The position numbers and the translations under genes are program-made. From NCBI GenBank assembly GCA_005772855.1, contig SXIK01000173.1, positions 28,895 through 92,894 on the forward strand: a DNA stretch of 64,000 nucleotides. Reading direction: 5' to 3'. Positions within the stretch are counted from its first letter, which is position 1. Each line of letters starts with the position of its first letter. This DNA is from Planctomycetia bacterium (lineage in GTDB: Bacteria > Planctomycetota > UBA8108 > SXIK01). Positions 8,351-17,701 of this stretch are shown in pieces. The notes under the pieces were generated by a model, which saw nothing but the letters and a program-made list of their open reading frames with translations, was not told where the DNA came from and did no database searches.

Positions 8351-10432
8351 TCAAGCGTTCTGGACAAGGATGGCACTCAACGGGTCGCACTCCGTCACCG
8401 GCGCTTGACAGGCGAAATCTCGGCAGACGTAGACGGTCGATTTGTCATCAACCGGCGTCTTCCCGCCAAGGAGGGGGACCATCTTCGAGGTCTCCCCCAC
8501 GCGTTCAGGGGAGCACCCTGCGATCACCTTGCTCGGAAGGAACCGCCGATGTACCACACGGAGTAGATCCCGCGTCTCGGCCCTGCGCAAGTCGCCCACA
8601 ACGCAGATCTCCACGGGCGGATGAAGGAAAAAGTCGAGGGCGAGCACCGTGTAGTTCATTGCCATGGGCGCCCGCTCCAGGTAACCCCGTACACCCCGCA
8701 ACAATTCCAGCACCCTTTCTCGGTAGACCGCGAGGCCCGTGAGGCGTTCGAGGCGCAAGAGGTTGAGAGCAGCGACGCCGTTTCCCGAGGGAGTGGCGTT
8801 GTCGAGGTTGTCCTTTCGACGCGTAATGAGCGACTCGTGATAAGGCGCCGTGTAGAAGAATCCGCCGCCGACACCGTCCCAGAAGTTCTGGAGCAGCGTA
8901 TCGGTGAGTTCCTTCGCTCGAGCGAGATGGGTAAGCGCAAAGGTCGCCTCAAACAGGTCAAGGAAAGCCTCGGCCGCGTAGGCGTAGTCATCCAGGTAGC
9001 CAGGAAACTGTGTGCGGCCATCCTTGTGCGTGCGATGAAGGCGCCCCGCGGGGCAAAGATTTGCCACAAGGAAGGCCGCCGAACTTTCAGCCGCATCCAG
9101 GTAGCGACGGTCCTCAAGCACCTGAAAGCCCCGGGCAAAGGCCGAAATCATGAGGCCGTTCCACGCCGCCAGTATCTTCTCGTCGCGGAAGGGCTTGACT
9201 CGAAGCGCTCGAGCCGAGTAGAGCGCTTCTCTGCCACGACTCACCGCCCCGGCAAGCACCAGCGCATCTACCCGCAGAAGCCTGGCCACCGTTTCGAGCG
9301 AACGGGGCACGTTGGGAATGCTCATTCCATTCTCGAAGTTGCCCTCCCGCAAGATGTTGAAGTATTCGCAGACAAGCCTGGCGTCATCCTTGCCGAGCAA
9401 GGCCTCCACCTCCGCCGTAGTCCAGACAAAGAACTTTCCCTCCTCACCCTCGCTGTCAGCATCAGTAGCCGAATAGAAGCCCCCTTCAGGACTTGTCATC
9501 TCGCGAAGTACGTAATCAAGAATCTCTCGCGCAATCCGGGCGTAGAATTCCTTGCCCGTCACTTGAAAGGCTTCAAGGTAGGTGCGGGCCAGGAGTGCAT
9601 TGTCGTAGAGCATCTTCTCGAAGTGCGGCACCAACCAACGCTCGTCGGTAGAGTAGCGATGGAAACCGCCGCCAATCTGGTCGTACATGCCGCCAAGGGC
9701 CATGCCTTCTAGCGTCCGCTCGCACATCTCCAGCACGTGAGAATCGCCCGAGCGCAGGTAATGCCGAAGAAGTGTCGAGATTTCGACCGAGCGCGGGAAT
9801 TTCGGCGCCTGCCCAAAACCTCCGTACGTCCGATCGAAGGACCTCCTGGCATACTCGGCTCCTGCCTCGAAGACCTCGGCAGAGGGAAGCTCGCTTCCCG
9901 GGGGTATTGACGGCGACTCAGCCAAGTGCTCCATGACTTGACGAGCCGTCTCCTCAACGCGTTCGCGCCCGGTGCGATAAACTTCGGCGAGTTGAGCAAG
10001 GATGTGACCGAAACCGGGGCGCCCGTGCCGATTCTCCGGCGGAAAGTAGGTACCGCCCCAAAAAGGCTTGAGATCCGGCGTGAGGAACACGCTCAGCGGC
10101 CACCCTCCCGAGCCAGTGAGCATCTGAACCGCGCTCATGTAGATCGCGTCAATGTCGGGCCTTTCCTCACGATCCACCTTGATGCTCACGAAGTACTGGT
10201 TGAGGAGGCTCGCGATCGAATGGTTCTCAAATGATTCCCGTTCCATGACGTGACACCAGTGGCAGGCGGAGTAGCCCACCGACAAAAAAATTGGTCGGTC
10301 GAGGTCTCTCGCCTTCTTGAGCGCCTCATCTCCCCAGGAGTACCAGTCCACCGGGTTCAATGCGTGTTGCTGGAGGTAGGGGCTAGTCTCATCAGCAAGG
10401 CGATTGGGCTTGCACTTTCGATTGGCAGTCAT
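8351..10432 (-). CDS. DUF255 / thioredoxin-like domain protein (YyaL/SPATA20 family)
   Basis: [80 protein letters not shown]. Confidence 0.95.
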   Translation of the reverse strand: MTANRKCKPNRLADETSPYLQQHALNPVDWYSWGDEALKKARDLDRPIFLSVGYSACHWCHVMERESFENHSIASLLNQYFVSIKVDREERPDIDAIYMSAVQMLTGSGGWPLSVFLTPDLKPFWGGTYFPPENRHGRPGFGHILAQLAEVYRTGRERVEETARQVMEHLAESPSIPPGSELPSAEVFEAGAEYARRSFDRTYGGFGQAPKFPRSVEISTLLRHYLRSGDSHVLEMCERTLEGMALGGMYDQIGGGFHRYSTDERWLVPHFEKMLYDNALLARTYLEAFQVTGKEFYARIAREILDYVLREMTSPEGGFYSATDADSEGEEGKFFVWTTAEVEALLGKDDARLVCEYFNILREGNFENGMSIPNVPRSLETVARLLRVDALVLAGAVSRGREALYSARALRVKPFRDEKILAAWNGLMISAFARGFQVLEDRRYLDAAESSAAFLVANLCPAGRLHRTHKDGRTQFPGYLDDYAYAAEAFLDLFEATFALTHLARAKELTDTLLQNFWDGVGGGFFYTAPYHESLITRRKDNLDNATPSGNGVAALNLLRLERLTGLAVYRERVLELLRGVRGYLERAPMAMNYTVLALDFFLHPPVEICVVGDLRRAETRDLLRVVHRRFLPSKVIAGCSPERVGETSKMVPLLGGKTPVDDKSTVYVCRDFACQAPVTECDPLSAILVQNA

Positions 10433-10463
10433 GGGATCTCGGAGGGAGGACCAGATGGAACAT

Positions 10464-11468
10464 TCACCAGCGACGCAGGTCCCGGATCACATCAGCGATC
10501 CGCTCGACGCTCGGAATTGATGCTGCCTCCAACCCCCTGTGGTAAGGCACGGGATGGTCTGGGTAGGCAATTCGGCGGATGGGACCGTCGAGGAACTCAA
10601 AGGCTTTTTCGCCAATTCTCGCTGCAATCTCGCCGCCAAAACCGCCCGTGAAACAGGCCTCGTGCACGATCACCGCCCTGCCAGTCCGCCGAATGCTTTC
10701 GAGAATGAGCCCTTCGTCCATGGGCGCCAGACTGCGCAGATCCACGACCTCCACGGAGATGCCATCTCGTGAAACAACCTCAGCAGCCTCGAGAGAAGTG
10801 TGCGTCATCCAGCCGTACGCGATGACAGTGACATCCTCTCCACTGCGGACGATCCGGGCGGAACCAATCACTGCCTCCCTGCGAGCAGCCTCGAACGATT
10901 CCGCAGATTGCTTCACCCGGCGGTAAAGGTGCTTGTGCTCGAAGAAAAGAACGGGGTTCGGGTCCCTGATGGCGGCACGAAGGAGCGCGTAGGCATCGGA
11001 TGGCCACGCTGGAGCGACAACCTTGAGGCCCGGCGTGTGAAGAAACCACGCCTCAACGCACTGTGAATGAAACGCGCCGGCTCCAGCGCCTCCGCCTGTT
11101 GGACAGCGGATCACCATCGGGACGGGACGACCCGTGCGCCAGAACATCTTTGCCGCCACGTTCACGACTTGGTTGAAACCACACGAAATGAAATCTGCGA
11201 ACTGCATCTCGACCACTGGACGGCGACCCAGCATTGCGGCGCCGACGGCCATCCCAATCGTTCCCGACTCCGAAATCGGCGTGTTGACCATACGATGTGG
11301 GCCAAACTCCGCCAGGAAGCCCCTCGTCGCCTTGAAGGCGCCGCCGTACTCGGCGATGTCTTGCCCCATGACGAAGACAGAAGGATCGTCCTGAAGTTCA
11401 TCTCGAAGAGCCCGCGTGATCGCATCCAGGTAAGAGATCTCCTTGGTCACCACGGTTTCACTCGGCAT
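10464..11468 (-). CDS. 2-oxoacid dehydrogenase E1 component, beta subunit
   Basis: [78 protein letters not shown]. Confidence 0.93.
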   Translation of the reverse strand: MPSETVVTKEISYLDAITRALRDELQDDPSVFVMGQDIAEYGGAFKATRGFLAEFGPHRMVNTPISESGTIGMAVGAAMLGRRPVVEMQFADFISCGFNQVVNVAAKMFWRTGRPVPMVIRCPTGGGAGAGAFHSQCVEAWFLHTPGLKVVAPAWPSDAYALLRAAIRDPNPVLFFEHKHLYRRVKQSAESFEAARREAVIGSARIVRSGEDVTVIAYGWMTHTSLEAAEVVSRDGISVEVVDLRSLAPMDEGLILESIRRTGRAVIVHEACFTGGFGGEIAARIGEKAFEFLDGPIRRIAYPDHPVPYHRGLEAASIPSVERIADVIRDLRRW

Positions 11469-12570
11469 AAATGCCTCCGAGTGGGGTCTCTGGGACGGGG
11501 TCGGGAGCTTTCATCGCCGAGTCGACGGTTTCGACGATCAACTCCGCGCAGCATTTTGCGATGTCGTCGAGGTACTTTTGCGTTGCGGCGCCAACCTCGA
11601 GAAGGCTTCGTTCGAAGCGCGCCAGGGGATCTGACCGCTCGTGCCTCTGCCGCTCGGCGGCGTCCAAGAGTTGAATCGAATCATCCCCTTCCGAGTGCCC
11701 GCGCATCCGCCCGACGACAGCCTCGATCAAAGTCGGCCCTTCGCCCCGGCGGGCACGACTCACCGCTCGAGCCACCTCCTCGTGGACCCGCACCACATCG
11801 CACCCATCGACGCGGACGCCCGGGATGCCATACGCGGCACCGCGCTCAGCGAGCGTCTGGGATGCGTACTGCTCCCTGGCCGGCGTCGAGAACGCATATC
11901 CGTTGTTCTCGATGATCAAAATGAAAGGAACCCTGAGCACTGCGGCCATGTTCAGACCTTCGTGGAAGTCTCCCGTTGACGTCCCGCCTTCACCGACAAA
12001 GTTAACGGCGACTCGATCACTGCCGCGCTGCTTGAAGGCGAGCGCAAGCCCCGCCGCGACGGGAATCATTGCCCCGAGGTGACTGATCATCCCAACGTGG
12101 ATAATCCCCGCTCCCTCGTCAAAGTGGGAGTAGTGATAGGAACGCTCGCGTCCAGCAGAGAATCCGTTCGCCTTGCCGAGCATCTGGCAGGCAAGGCGAT
12201 AAAGGATGCCTCGGGGCTCGACTTGCGACGCTCGCCTCTGGCTCACGGCCGGAAAGAGGTCAGGAAAGAGTCTTCCTGCATCGAGGTAGTGGCGCAAGAT
12301 GGCGCCAGAGTCACGGTGGAGCGAGATCAACGCGTCACCCGCCTCGATGGCAGTCGCAGCAGCCACCGTGACACCCTCATTCCCCACTGAGCTGTACCAC
12401 TTGGACACGGCACCCAGGCGAACGAGGCGCTCGAAGCGCAGATCCCATTCGCGTGCCAACCTCAAGAAGAAGTGCATCTCCCGGAGCGCCTCGGGGGTTG
12501 GTGGCTCGACTCTCCTGGACGAGCACTCGGTCGCTGATGAAGAGGCTGCGGTTGCTGTGTTCTCGCGCAT
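11458..12570 (-). CDS. 2-oxoacid dehydrogenase E1 component, alpha subunit
   Basis: ThDP motif GEGGTSTGDFHEGLNMAAVLRVPFILIIENNGYAFSTP; overlaps the beta subunit start by about 11 bp. Confidence 0.92.
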   Translation of the reverse strand: MRENTATAASSSATECSSRRVEPPTPEALREMHFFLRLAREWDLRFERLVRLGAVSKWYSSVGNEGVTVAAATAIEAGDALISLHRDSGAILRHYLDAGRLFPDLFPAVSQRRASQVEPRGILYRLACQMLGKANGFSAGRERSYHYSHFDEGAGIIHVGMISHLGAMIPVAAGLALAFKQRGSDRVAVNFVGEGGTSTGDFHEGLNMAAVLRVPFILIIENNGYAFSTPAREQYASQTLAERGAAYGIPGVRVDGCDVVRVHEEVARAVSRARRGEGPTLIEAVVGRMRGHSEGDDSIQLLDAAERQRHERSDPLARFERSLLEVGAATQKYLDDIAKCCAELIVETVDSAMKAPDPVPETPLGGIYAE

Positions 12571-12764
12571 ATCGAATTTCGTCGCGCCTCTCGGAAGTGC
12601 AGAAATCTACCTGCAGGCGATCTTTAAAGCCATTGGGCTCGGCCAGCCACCCAGTAAAATGACACTAACGAATTCTATCACTTGAAGCAAGTGGAGACTT
12701 CTCCGTCCAATCGAGCCATGAGACGAGATTTGTTCTTCCATTCTGAGGTTAACTCCGGAGCACG

Positions 12765-14024
12765 ATGGAGATGAATGTCCAGTCAAAGGTGCTTTGCTGT
12801 CTTGGTATCCTTGCTGTGCTCGCGTCACTGGGTTGTCGCCACAGCCACCGCCGAAGGGTTATTGTTTCCAACCCCAGCAGCACATTCGCTGGCGATTTCC
12901 AGTCGATTGCCGACTACCTCGAGGATCCAACAGTCAGGGTCCTTCTGAGAAACATGCCACGCAACACAGGCAACCTACCTCCGGACGTCGAGGGCCAGTT
13001 CGAGTCAGAAGGCGAGATTCGCGCAACTTCCATCCCGGGGTCACGACGAGGCGACCTCGTCACGGGCAGCTTTTGTTTCGGCACAGCCTCGGGAAGCCGA
13101 CTCCAGGTTGCCATTGAGGATGCGAGCGTCGTCGATGCCGGCGCGGCTTCTTTTCTTGAAGGCAGCAACGATCGTTTCACCGTCTACACAGCCTTTAAAT
13201 CAGTTCAGACGCAAACCTCAGGCTCCACGTGCGAGATCCATGAAGTCAACGTGTTTTCGGGCATGCGGAACTCCGACGGCAGCTTCTCTGACCTCTACAT
13301 CGGTCAGGGAATCGTGGGACTTGTTGGCGACTGCGGCGCGCTCCTGATCGGCGACGTTCAGGCCTCGAAGGGAATCGCGGACCGCGTCGGCTCGTCGTGT
13401 ACAGATGACCCCGGCGCACAGCCTGGCGATCCTTCGAACGTGCTCGTGACGGTGGAGAACAGCCTCGTCACCGACTTGGCGGTTTTTCTGGGCAACGACA
13501 CCACACCAACACTCTTTGTGCGGCCGCTTTCAACGGGCAGCTTCGAGAGCCGCCCAGGTTTCTCGCTCTATTTCGAGAGTGTTCAGCCGTCGGCGGGCAA
13601 AGACCCACAGGGAAACGACCTCCTCATGGGTGAGATTGTGAGCGGGCAGTTCGCGCCCGACGCCACTGGGACCGGCGGGACCGTGACCTACTCCATCGAG
13701 AATCAGGTGGGTACGGACGTCTTTTTCGCACCCATGCCAGTCAATCGGAGGAGCTTCGACCTTTACGCAGTGACCAATTCGGGCGTCCTGGTTCCGGGCT
13801 ATCCCAATCCTCCGGGATCAGGCCTCGATTGCCTGTGCAGCATGGCCCCGAGCATCGACCCCTATGTCGTCGGATACTATTCCTACAACATTCCCCAGGC
13901 GATCTCTCCGTCCCAGACCAACGTGCTCTTCTTCAACGCAGACACCAACGTGCAGGTGGACGCCTTCACCGGCCCTTTCAACCTCGACGCGGGCTCGGGG
14001 ACTGTCACACTGCTCGTCGACTGA
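12765..14024 (+). CDS. Hypothetical secreted lipoprotein
   Basis: Signal peptide with lipobox-like LASLGC; rest has no family I recognise. Confidence 0.7.
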   Translation: MEMNVQSKVLCCLGILAVLASLGCRHSHRRRVIVSNPSSTFAGDFQSIADYLEDPTVRVLLRNMPRNTGNLPPDVEGQFESEGEIRATSIPGSRRGDLVTGSFCFGTASGSRLQVAIEDASVVDAGAASFLEGSNDRFTVYTAFKSVQTQTSGSTCEIHEVNVFSGMRNSDGSFSDLYIGQGIVGLVGDCGALLIGDVQASKGIADRVGSSCTDDPGAQPGDPSNVLVTVENSLVTDLAVFLGNDTTPTLFVRPLSTGSFESRPGFSLYFESVQPSAGKDPQGNDLLMGEIVSGQFAPDATGTGGTVTYSIENQVGTDVFFAPMPVNRRSFDLYAVTNSGVLVPGYPNPPGSGLDCLCSMAPSIDPYVVGYYSYNIPQAISPSQTNVLFFNADTNVQVDAFTGPFNLDAGSGTVTLLVD

Positions 14025-14046
14025 GAAGCCGCGTGTCGCGGCCGGC

Positions 14047-14071
14047 GTGGGGGAGGCCTTTCCTCCCCCAC
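14047..14071. terminator. Hairpin 1 downstream of lipoprotein gene
   Basis: GTGGGGGAGG-CCTTT-CCTCCCCCAC perfect 10-bp stem; no U-tract. Confidence 0.55.
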
Positions 14072-14080
14072 CAGCAAGGA

Positions 14081-14119
14081 GACTCAGAGCCTGAGCAATT
14101 CTTGCTCAGGCTCTGAGTC
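14081..14119. terminator. Hairpin 2: perfect 18-bp inverted repeat
   Basis: GACTCAGAGCCTGAGCAA-TTC-TTGCTCAGGCTCTGAGTC; 19 bp before ATG at 14139. Confidence 0.6.
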
Positions 14120-14138
14120 CTGGAATCGCGGCAGCTCC

Positions 14139-16109
14139 ATGAACCTCAAGAAATTTCAACGCGGGATGCTTCCGGGAGGGGCATTGGTCCTCCTCTCGGG
14201 AGCCATCCTGTGCTTCGCGCTCCTGCGCAACAGCACACCCGAAGCACCCCGGGCCTCGGCGTTTCCCGTCCCCGAACCACCGGAGTCCTTCCACGCAGTA
14301 TCGGCTCAAACCTCGGCAAGAGACGTCGTCACAACAGGGCCACGAAGGACGTCGCCCGAAATAGCTGAAGCACCGGATGTGGCTGGTCTGCGTTGCCGCC
14401 TCATGGACGCAGGGAGCGGCAGGCCCATCCCAAGGGCTCGCGGCGTTTTCATCATTCGAAGCGAAAAGATGCTCGCGTCGGAGTCAAAGGACTCGGACAG
14501 CTCGGGCTGGGTAACACTCAAGGGCCAAGAGCCTTCGCTCTACTCTTTGCAGGCACGGATCGAGGGCTATGTTCCACAGCAGAAGGCCGCCCTTCTCACA
14601 CTGTCAGCGATCACGGAGGTGACGTTCAACCTCGAGAGGGGTGAGGAACTGCTCGGCGACGTCCTCGACGCCTCTGGAGCGGCCATCACTGTGTCGGAAG
14701 TACGGGCGTTTGTCGCACTTGCGAGCGCTCCAGAAAATGCGCGGGCAGTGACTCACGGCGACGGCAGCTTCCGCTTTCAGGGTCTCCGCCCCGGGACATG
14801 GACCGTCGTCGCTCAAGCCGAAGGCTACCGCACGGCCTCCCGGGTTGCGAAGGTGCCTGCAACGGACCGCCTCCGCATGGAGCTGAGCAAGGACCCTGGT
14901 TTTTCTGTGCTCATCACCGATGACACTGGAGCGCCACTCGAAGACGTACGCGTGGCTGTCCGGCATCCCACCCACGGGATTCGTGCCCTGGCGGCGTCGA
15001 GCTTCACGGACAGGGATGGTAAAGCAAGGCTGCACGGGCTGCCCGAGAACACCGCAGATCTCATCGGCCTGGAGGCGAAAAAGAAAGGATTCCTTGACTG
15101 GGGACAGCCCGTGGCGCCCACGGAGCTTGAAGCCAAACCGTTTCACATTGTGCTGTCGCGAGGGTCCAACGTCTCGGGCCGTGTCGTCGATGAATCGAGT
15201 GAGGGTGTCGCGGGGGCTGAAGTGACCCTCCTGGACCCTGACGAGGCAAAGCCCCAAAGGATCAAGACGAACTCGAGGGGTGAGTTCCACATCCGCAATG
15301 TCACGCCGAAGGTCTACACGATCTTCGCTTGCACCGCCGAGAAGGGCTCGAGCGACTCGACCCTGATCGAGCCAGGCTCTGACAACACCACAGAGGATTT
15401 GACCCTGATTCTAAAGGCCGGGACCGGCGTGATCGCAGGGCGAGTTGTCGACCAGGATGGACGCGCCATCCCCCTTGTCCCGGTCACTCTGAGCACTGGG
15501 TCCCCACCACGGCAAGGGCTGCTCAGAACCGTCACCAACGAGGACGGGCGGTTTCACTTCGCTGGGCTTGTCCCGGAAAACGTCGGCGTACGGAGAACTG
15601 TCATGGTAGGCGGTGGCAGGACTGCCCGCTCGGTGCGTGAGGTGTCACTCGGGGAGGAAAACGTCGAGCTCGTCACGGCCAAGCTCTCGACACTGACGGG
15701 CTTCGTCACAGGAGACTCGGCGCCAGTAGCATTTGAGGTTCATCTCCACATGGAGGCTGCCGAAAAAGGGGCCGACCGCGTCTTCCGGTTCGGCTCCAGC
15801 AGCCACTGGTTCAAGATCGAGGGCGTTGAGCCTGGCCGCTACCGACTCAGCGTTGTTGCACAGGGCGAGGTGCTCGCGACGGTCGATGGTCTCCAGGTGC
15901 TACCTGGAGAAAATATTGGCCCAATTGCGCTGAGGGCCTATTCCAGTGGGCGCTTCGTCGACCCGAGGCCAGGCGAACGGCCGCGCGGCAAGGAGCGAGG
16001 ACGAAGAAGTATTCGGAGTAAACGACGAATCGGAGCGACGCAGCATCGCGGACCCGCAGCCGGCCAAGGCCAGAATGGCCTACTGGGCCAGGGTCCAGCA
16101 GCCCGTTGA
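14139..16109 (+). CDS. Carboxypeptidase-regulatory-like (CarboxypepD_reg) repeat protein; C-terminus possibly frameshifted
   Basis: Repeated G.V.D..G..I..V.V.....G.....T..DG.FRF.GL.PG.Y.. units; N-terminal TM/signal; last ~50 aa are low-complexity R/G-rich. Confidence 0.75.
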   Translation: MNLKKFQRGMLPGGALVLLSGAILCFALLRNSTPEAPRASAFPVPEPPESFHAVSAQTSARDVVTTGPRRTSPEIAEAPDVAGLRCRLMDAGSGRPIPRARGVFIIRSEKMLASESKDSDSSGWVTLKGQEPSLYSLQARIEGYVPQQKAALLTLSAITEVTFNLERGEELLGDVLDASGAAITVSEVRAFVALASAPENARAVTHGDGSFRFQGLRPGTWTVVAQAEGYRTASRVAKVPATDRLRMELSKDPGFSVLITDDTGAPLEDVRVAVRHPTHGIRALAASSFTDRDGKARLHGLPENTADLIGLEAKKKGFLDWGQPVAPTELEAKPFHIVLSRGSNVSGRVVDESSEGVAGAEVTLLDPDEAKPQRIKTNSRGEFHIRNVTPKVYTIFACTAEKGSSDSTLIEPGSDNTTEDLTLILKAGTGVIAGRVVDQDGRAIPLVPVTLSTGSPPRQGLLRTVTNEDGRFHFAGLVPENVGVRRTVMVGGGRTARSVREVSLGEENVELVTAKLSTLTGFVTGDSAPVAFEVHLHMEAAEKGADRVFRFGSSSHWFKIEGVEPGRYRLSVVAQGEVLATVDGLQVLPGENIGPIALRAYSSGRFVDPRPGERPRGKERGRRSIRSKRRIGATQHRGPAAGQGQNGLLGQGPAAR

Positions 16110-16136
16110 CCGGATCCTGCTGATAAAGATCAACGC

Positions 16137-17636
16137 TCAGTTCAGGGGAAGGTTGATCCCAAGCTGAAACGACACGCCAGCGCGCTCGGGAACTTTATTC
16201 GAACTACTGCCAGCAGAAACTTCCGTGAAATCAGGAATGAGGCTTGCAGCAAGATCGAAGCTGAGCACCCAGAGCCGAAATCCGAGGCCAGCGTGAAGCA
16301 GCAGGTCTTCCTCGGACTCGGAGAGATTCTTCGAAACGCCTGCGCGAAGGAAGAGGACGTCACCCAGACCCAGCTCGGCCCCACCTCCCACCAGCTGCGA
16401 CTTGTAGCCTCGCAAGGCCTCCGAGTGATTGCGAAGCACGTCAATGTCGGCTGCCAACGTGAGGCCAAGGAATCCTCCCAGAGACTGAAAGGGCGAGACG
16501 CCAATGCCCGCCCGAACCTGTCGCTCGATCTCGTAGTCCCCTGGGCCCTTGAAATCAAAGTGGGGGTTGTTCAAATTGCGCCCGACAACTCCTAGCGAAA
16601 CCCATGGGACCGGCTGCACAAGCACGCCAACATCCACCCCCCAGTTGAGAGACTCCTCACGATTGGTTTCGTCGAACAAGTCGTCGTGCAAGTCTCCTGG
16701 ATTCTCAATATCTCTCAGCGTGAAGGGCTTGTAGTACGTCCAGCCGTTCAAGACTTTCACGTTAACACCCACCGAGAAAACCTCGAAGAAGGGGTGCGCA
16801 TAGCTAAGAGCATACTCTTGCAGCAGGATTCCGCGAAGGTTGACCCCGGAGGAGTTGTTCGTGAAGTTGGCGCCTGGACTACCGCCGATATTGGCTGCCG
16901 TGGCCTCGAGAATTCTCCGGATGTTCGATTGCACCGTCGAGTTGCCGACATCCACACCGGTCTGCTCGGCCTGGAAAACGATCTCCTCGGCCTGTTCCTG
17001 GGTCGCCACGCCCCCCGCCGCCAAATCGTCGGCAAAGGCCTGCCCTCCGGGACTCAACTGACCCGAACGGTCATTGCCACCACCAATGGCGCCTGTCAGG
17101 CCGTTGTCACCGAGTGAGAGGTTGGTGAAATCAACGTTGGCGAGCCCTCCCGCGTGCGCGACTCCCAGAGCCGAGAAGCCGAACTGGCCGATCCGCGCCA
17201 TGACTCCGCCGGAAGCCTGCGTCACGAGGCCAGTGCCGGGCCTTTGAAGGTCGGGTAACTCCTCAGCGAGCAATTTGATAGCCTTCTGGATCTGCCCTGA
17301 ATCAAGAGGCGTGCCGGCGTCGAGCGCAGCGTCGATGTCGTCGAACCCCAGGTCCTTGACAAGATCTCCAATGTCGTCCACCTCGCCCAGAAAGTCATTT
17401 GCAGCGAAGGCGCTGCCCGAGACGGGGATCTCTACATCCCAGAAGGTGGCTGGAGGAACTCTGGGCGGCGCGAACGAGGCAGGATTCCAATAGGCGCTGA
17501 GGCCGCCTCGCGCAATTGCCACACCGGCTCCTCCCATCCCCATGGCTCGGGGCCCGACAATGCTCCACTCCTCGGCACCCAGTGAGCCAGCCGCGACGAA
17601 CGCCAGTCCAATCCATGGTGAGATCTTTCGATGCAT
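16137..17636 (-). CDS. Outer-membrane beta-barrel-type protein (conj_TraF_2/OmpP1-FadL-like)
   Basis: Signal peptide; WSIVGPRAMGMGGAGVAIARGGLSAYWNPASFA; C-terminal beta-strand-rich region. Confidence 0.65.
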   Translation of the reverse strand: MHRKISPWIGLAFVAAGSLGAEEWSIVGPRAMGMGGAGVAIARGGLSAYWNPASFAPPRVPPATFWDVEIPVSGSAFAANDFLGEVDDIGDLVKDLGFDDIDAALDAGTPLDSGQIQKAIKLLAEELPDLQRPGTGLVTQASGGVMARIGQFGFSALGVAHAGGLANVDFTNLSLGDNGLTGAIGGGNDRSGQLSPGGQAFADDLAAGGVATQEQAEEIVFQAEQTGVDVGNSTVQSNIRRILEATAANIGGSPGANFTNNSSGVNLRGILLQEYALSYAHPFFEVFSVGVNVKVLNGWTYYKPFTLRDIENPGDLHDDLFDETNREESLNWGVDVGVLVQPVPWVSLGVVGRNLNNPHFDFKGPGDYEIERQVRAGIGVSPFQSLGGFLGLTLAADIDVLRNHSEALRGYKSQLVGGGAELGLGDVLFLRAGVSKNLSESEEDLLLHAGLGFRLWVLSFDLAASLIPDFTEVSAGSSSNKVPERAGVSFQLGINLPLN

Positions 17637-17701
17637 ACTCAGTCCTCTTGTTGAAACATTTCCATGCTCTGGTTATTCCTATCGGCTCGACCGTGCGATG
17701 A

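Noticed and set aside
8621-9712. 363-aa plus-strand ORF opposite the DUF255 gene
   Set aside because: Antisense shadow ORF
10464-12570. E1 alpha/beta pair without E2/E3 nearby considered as an unusual system
   Set aside because: Both subunits look standard and E2/E3 are commonly encoded elsewhere; not informative from this window
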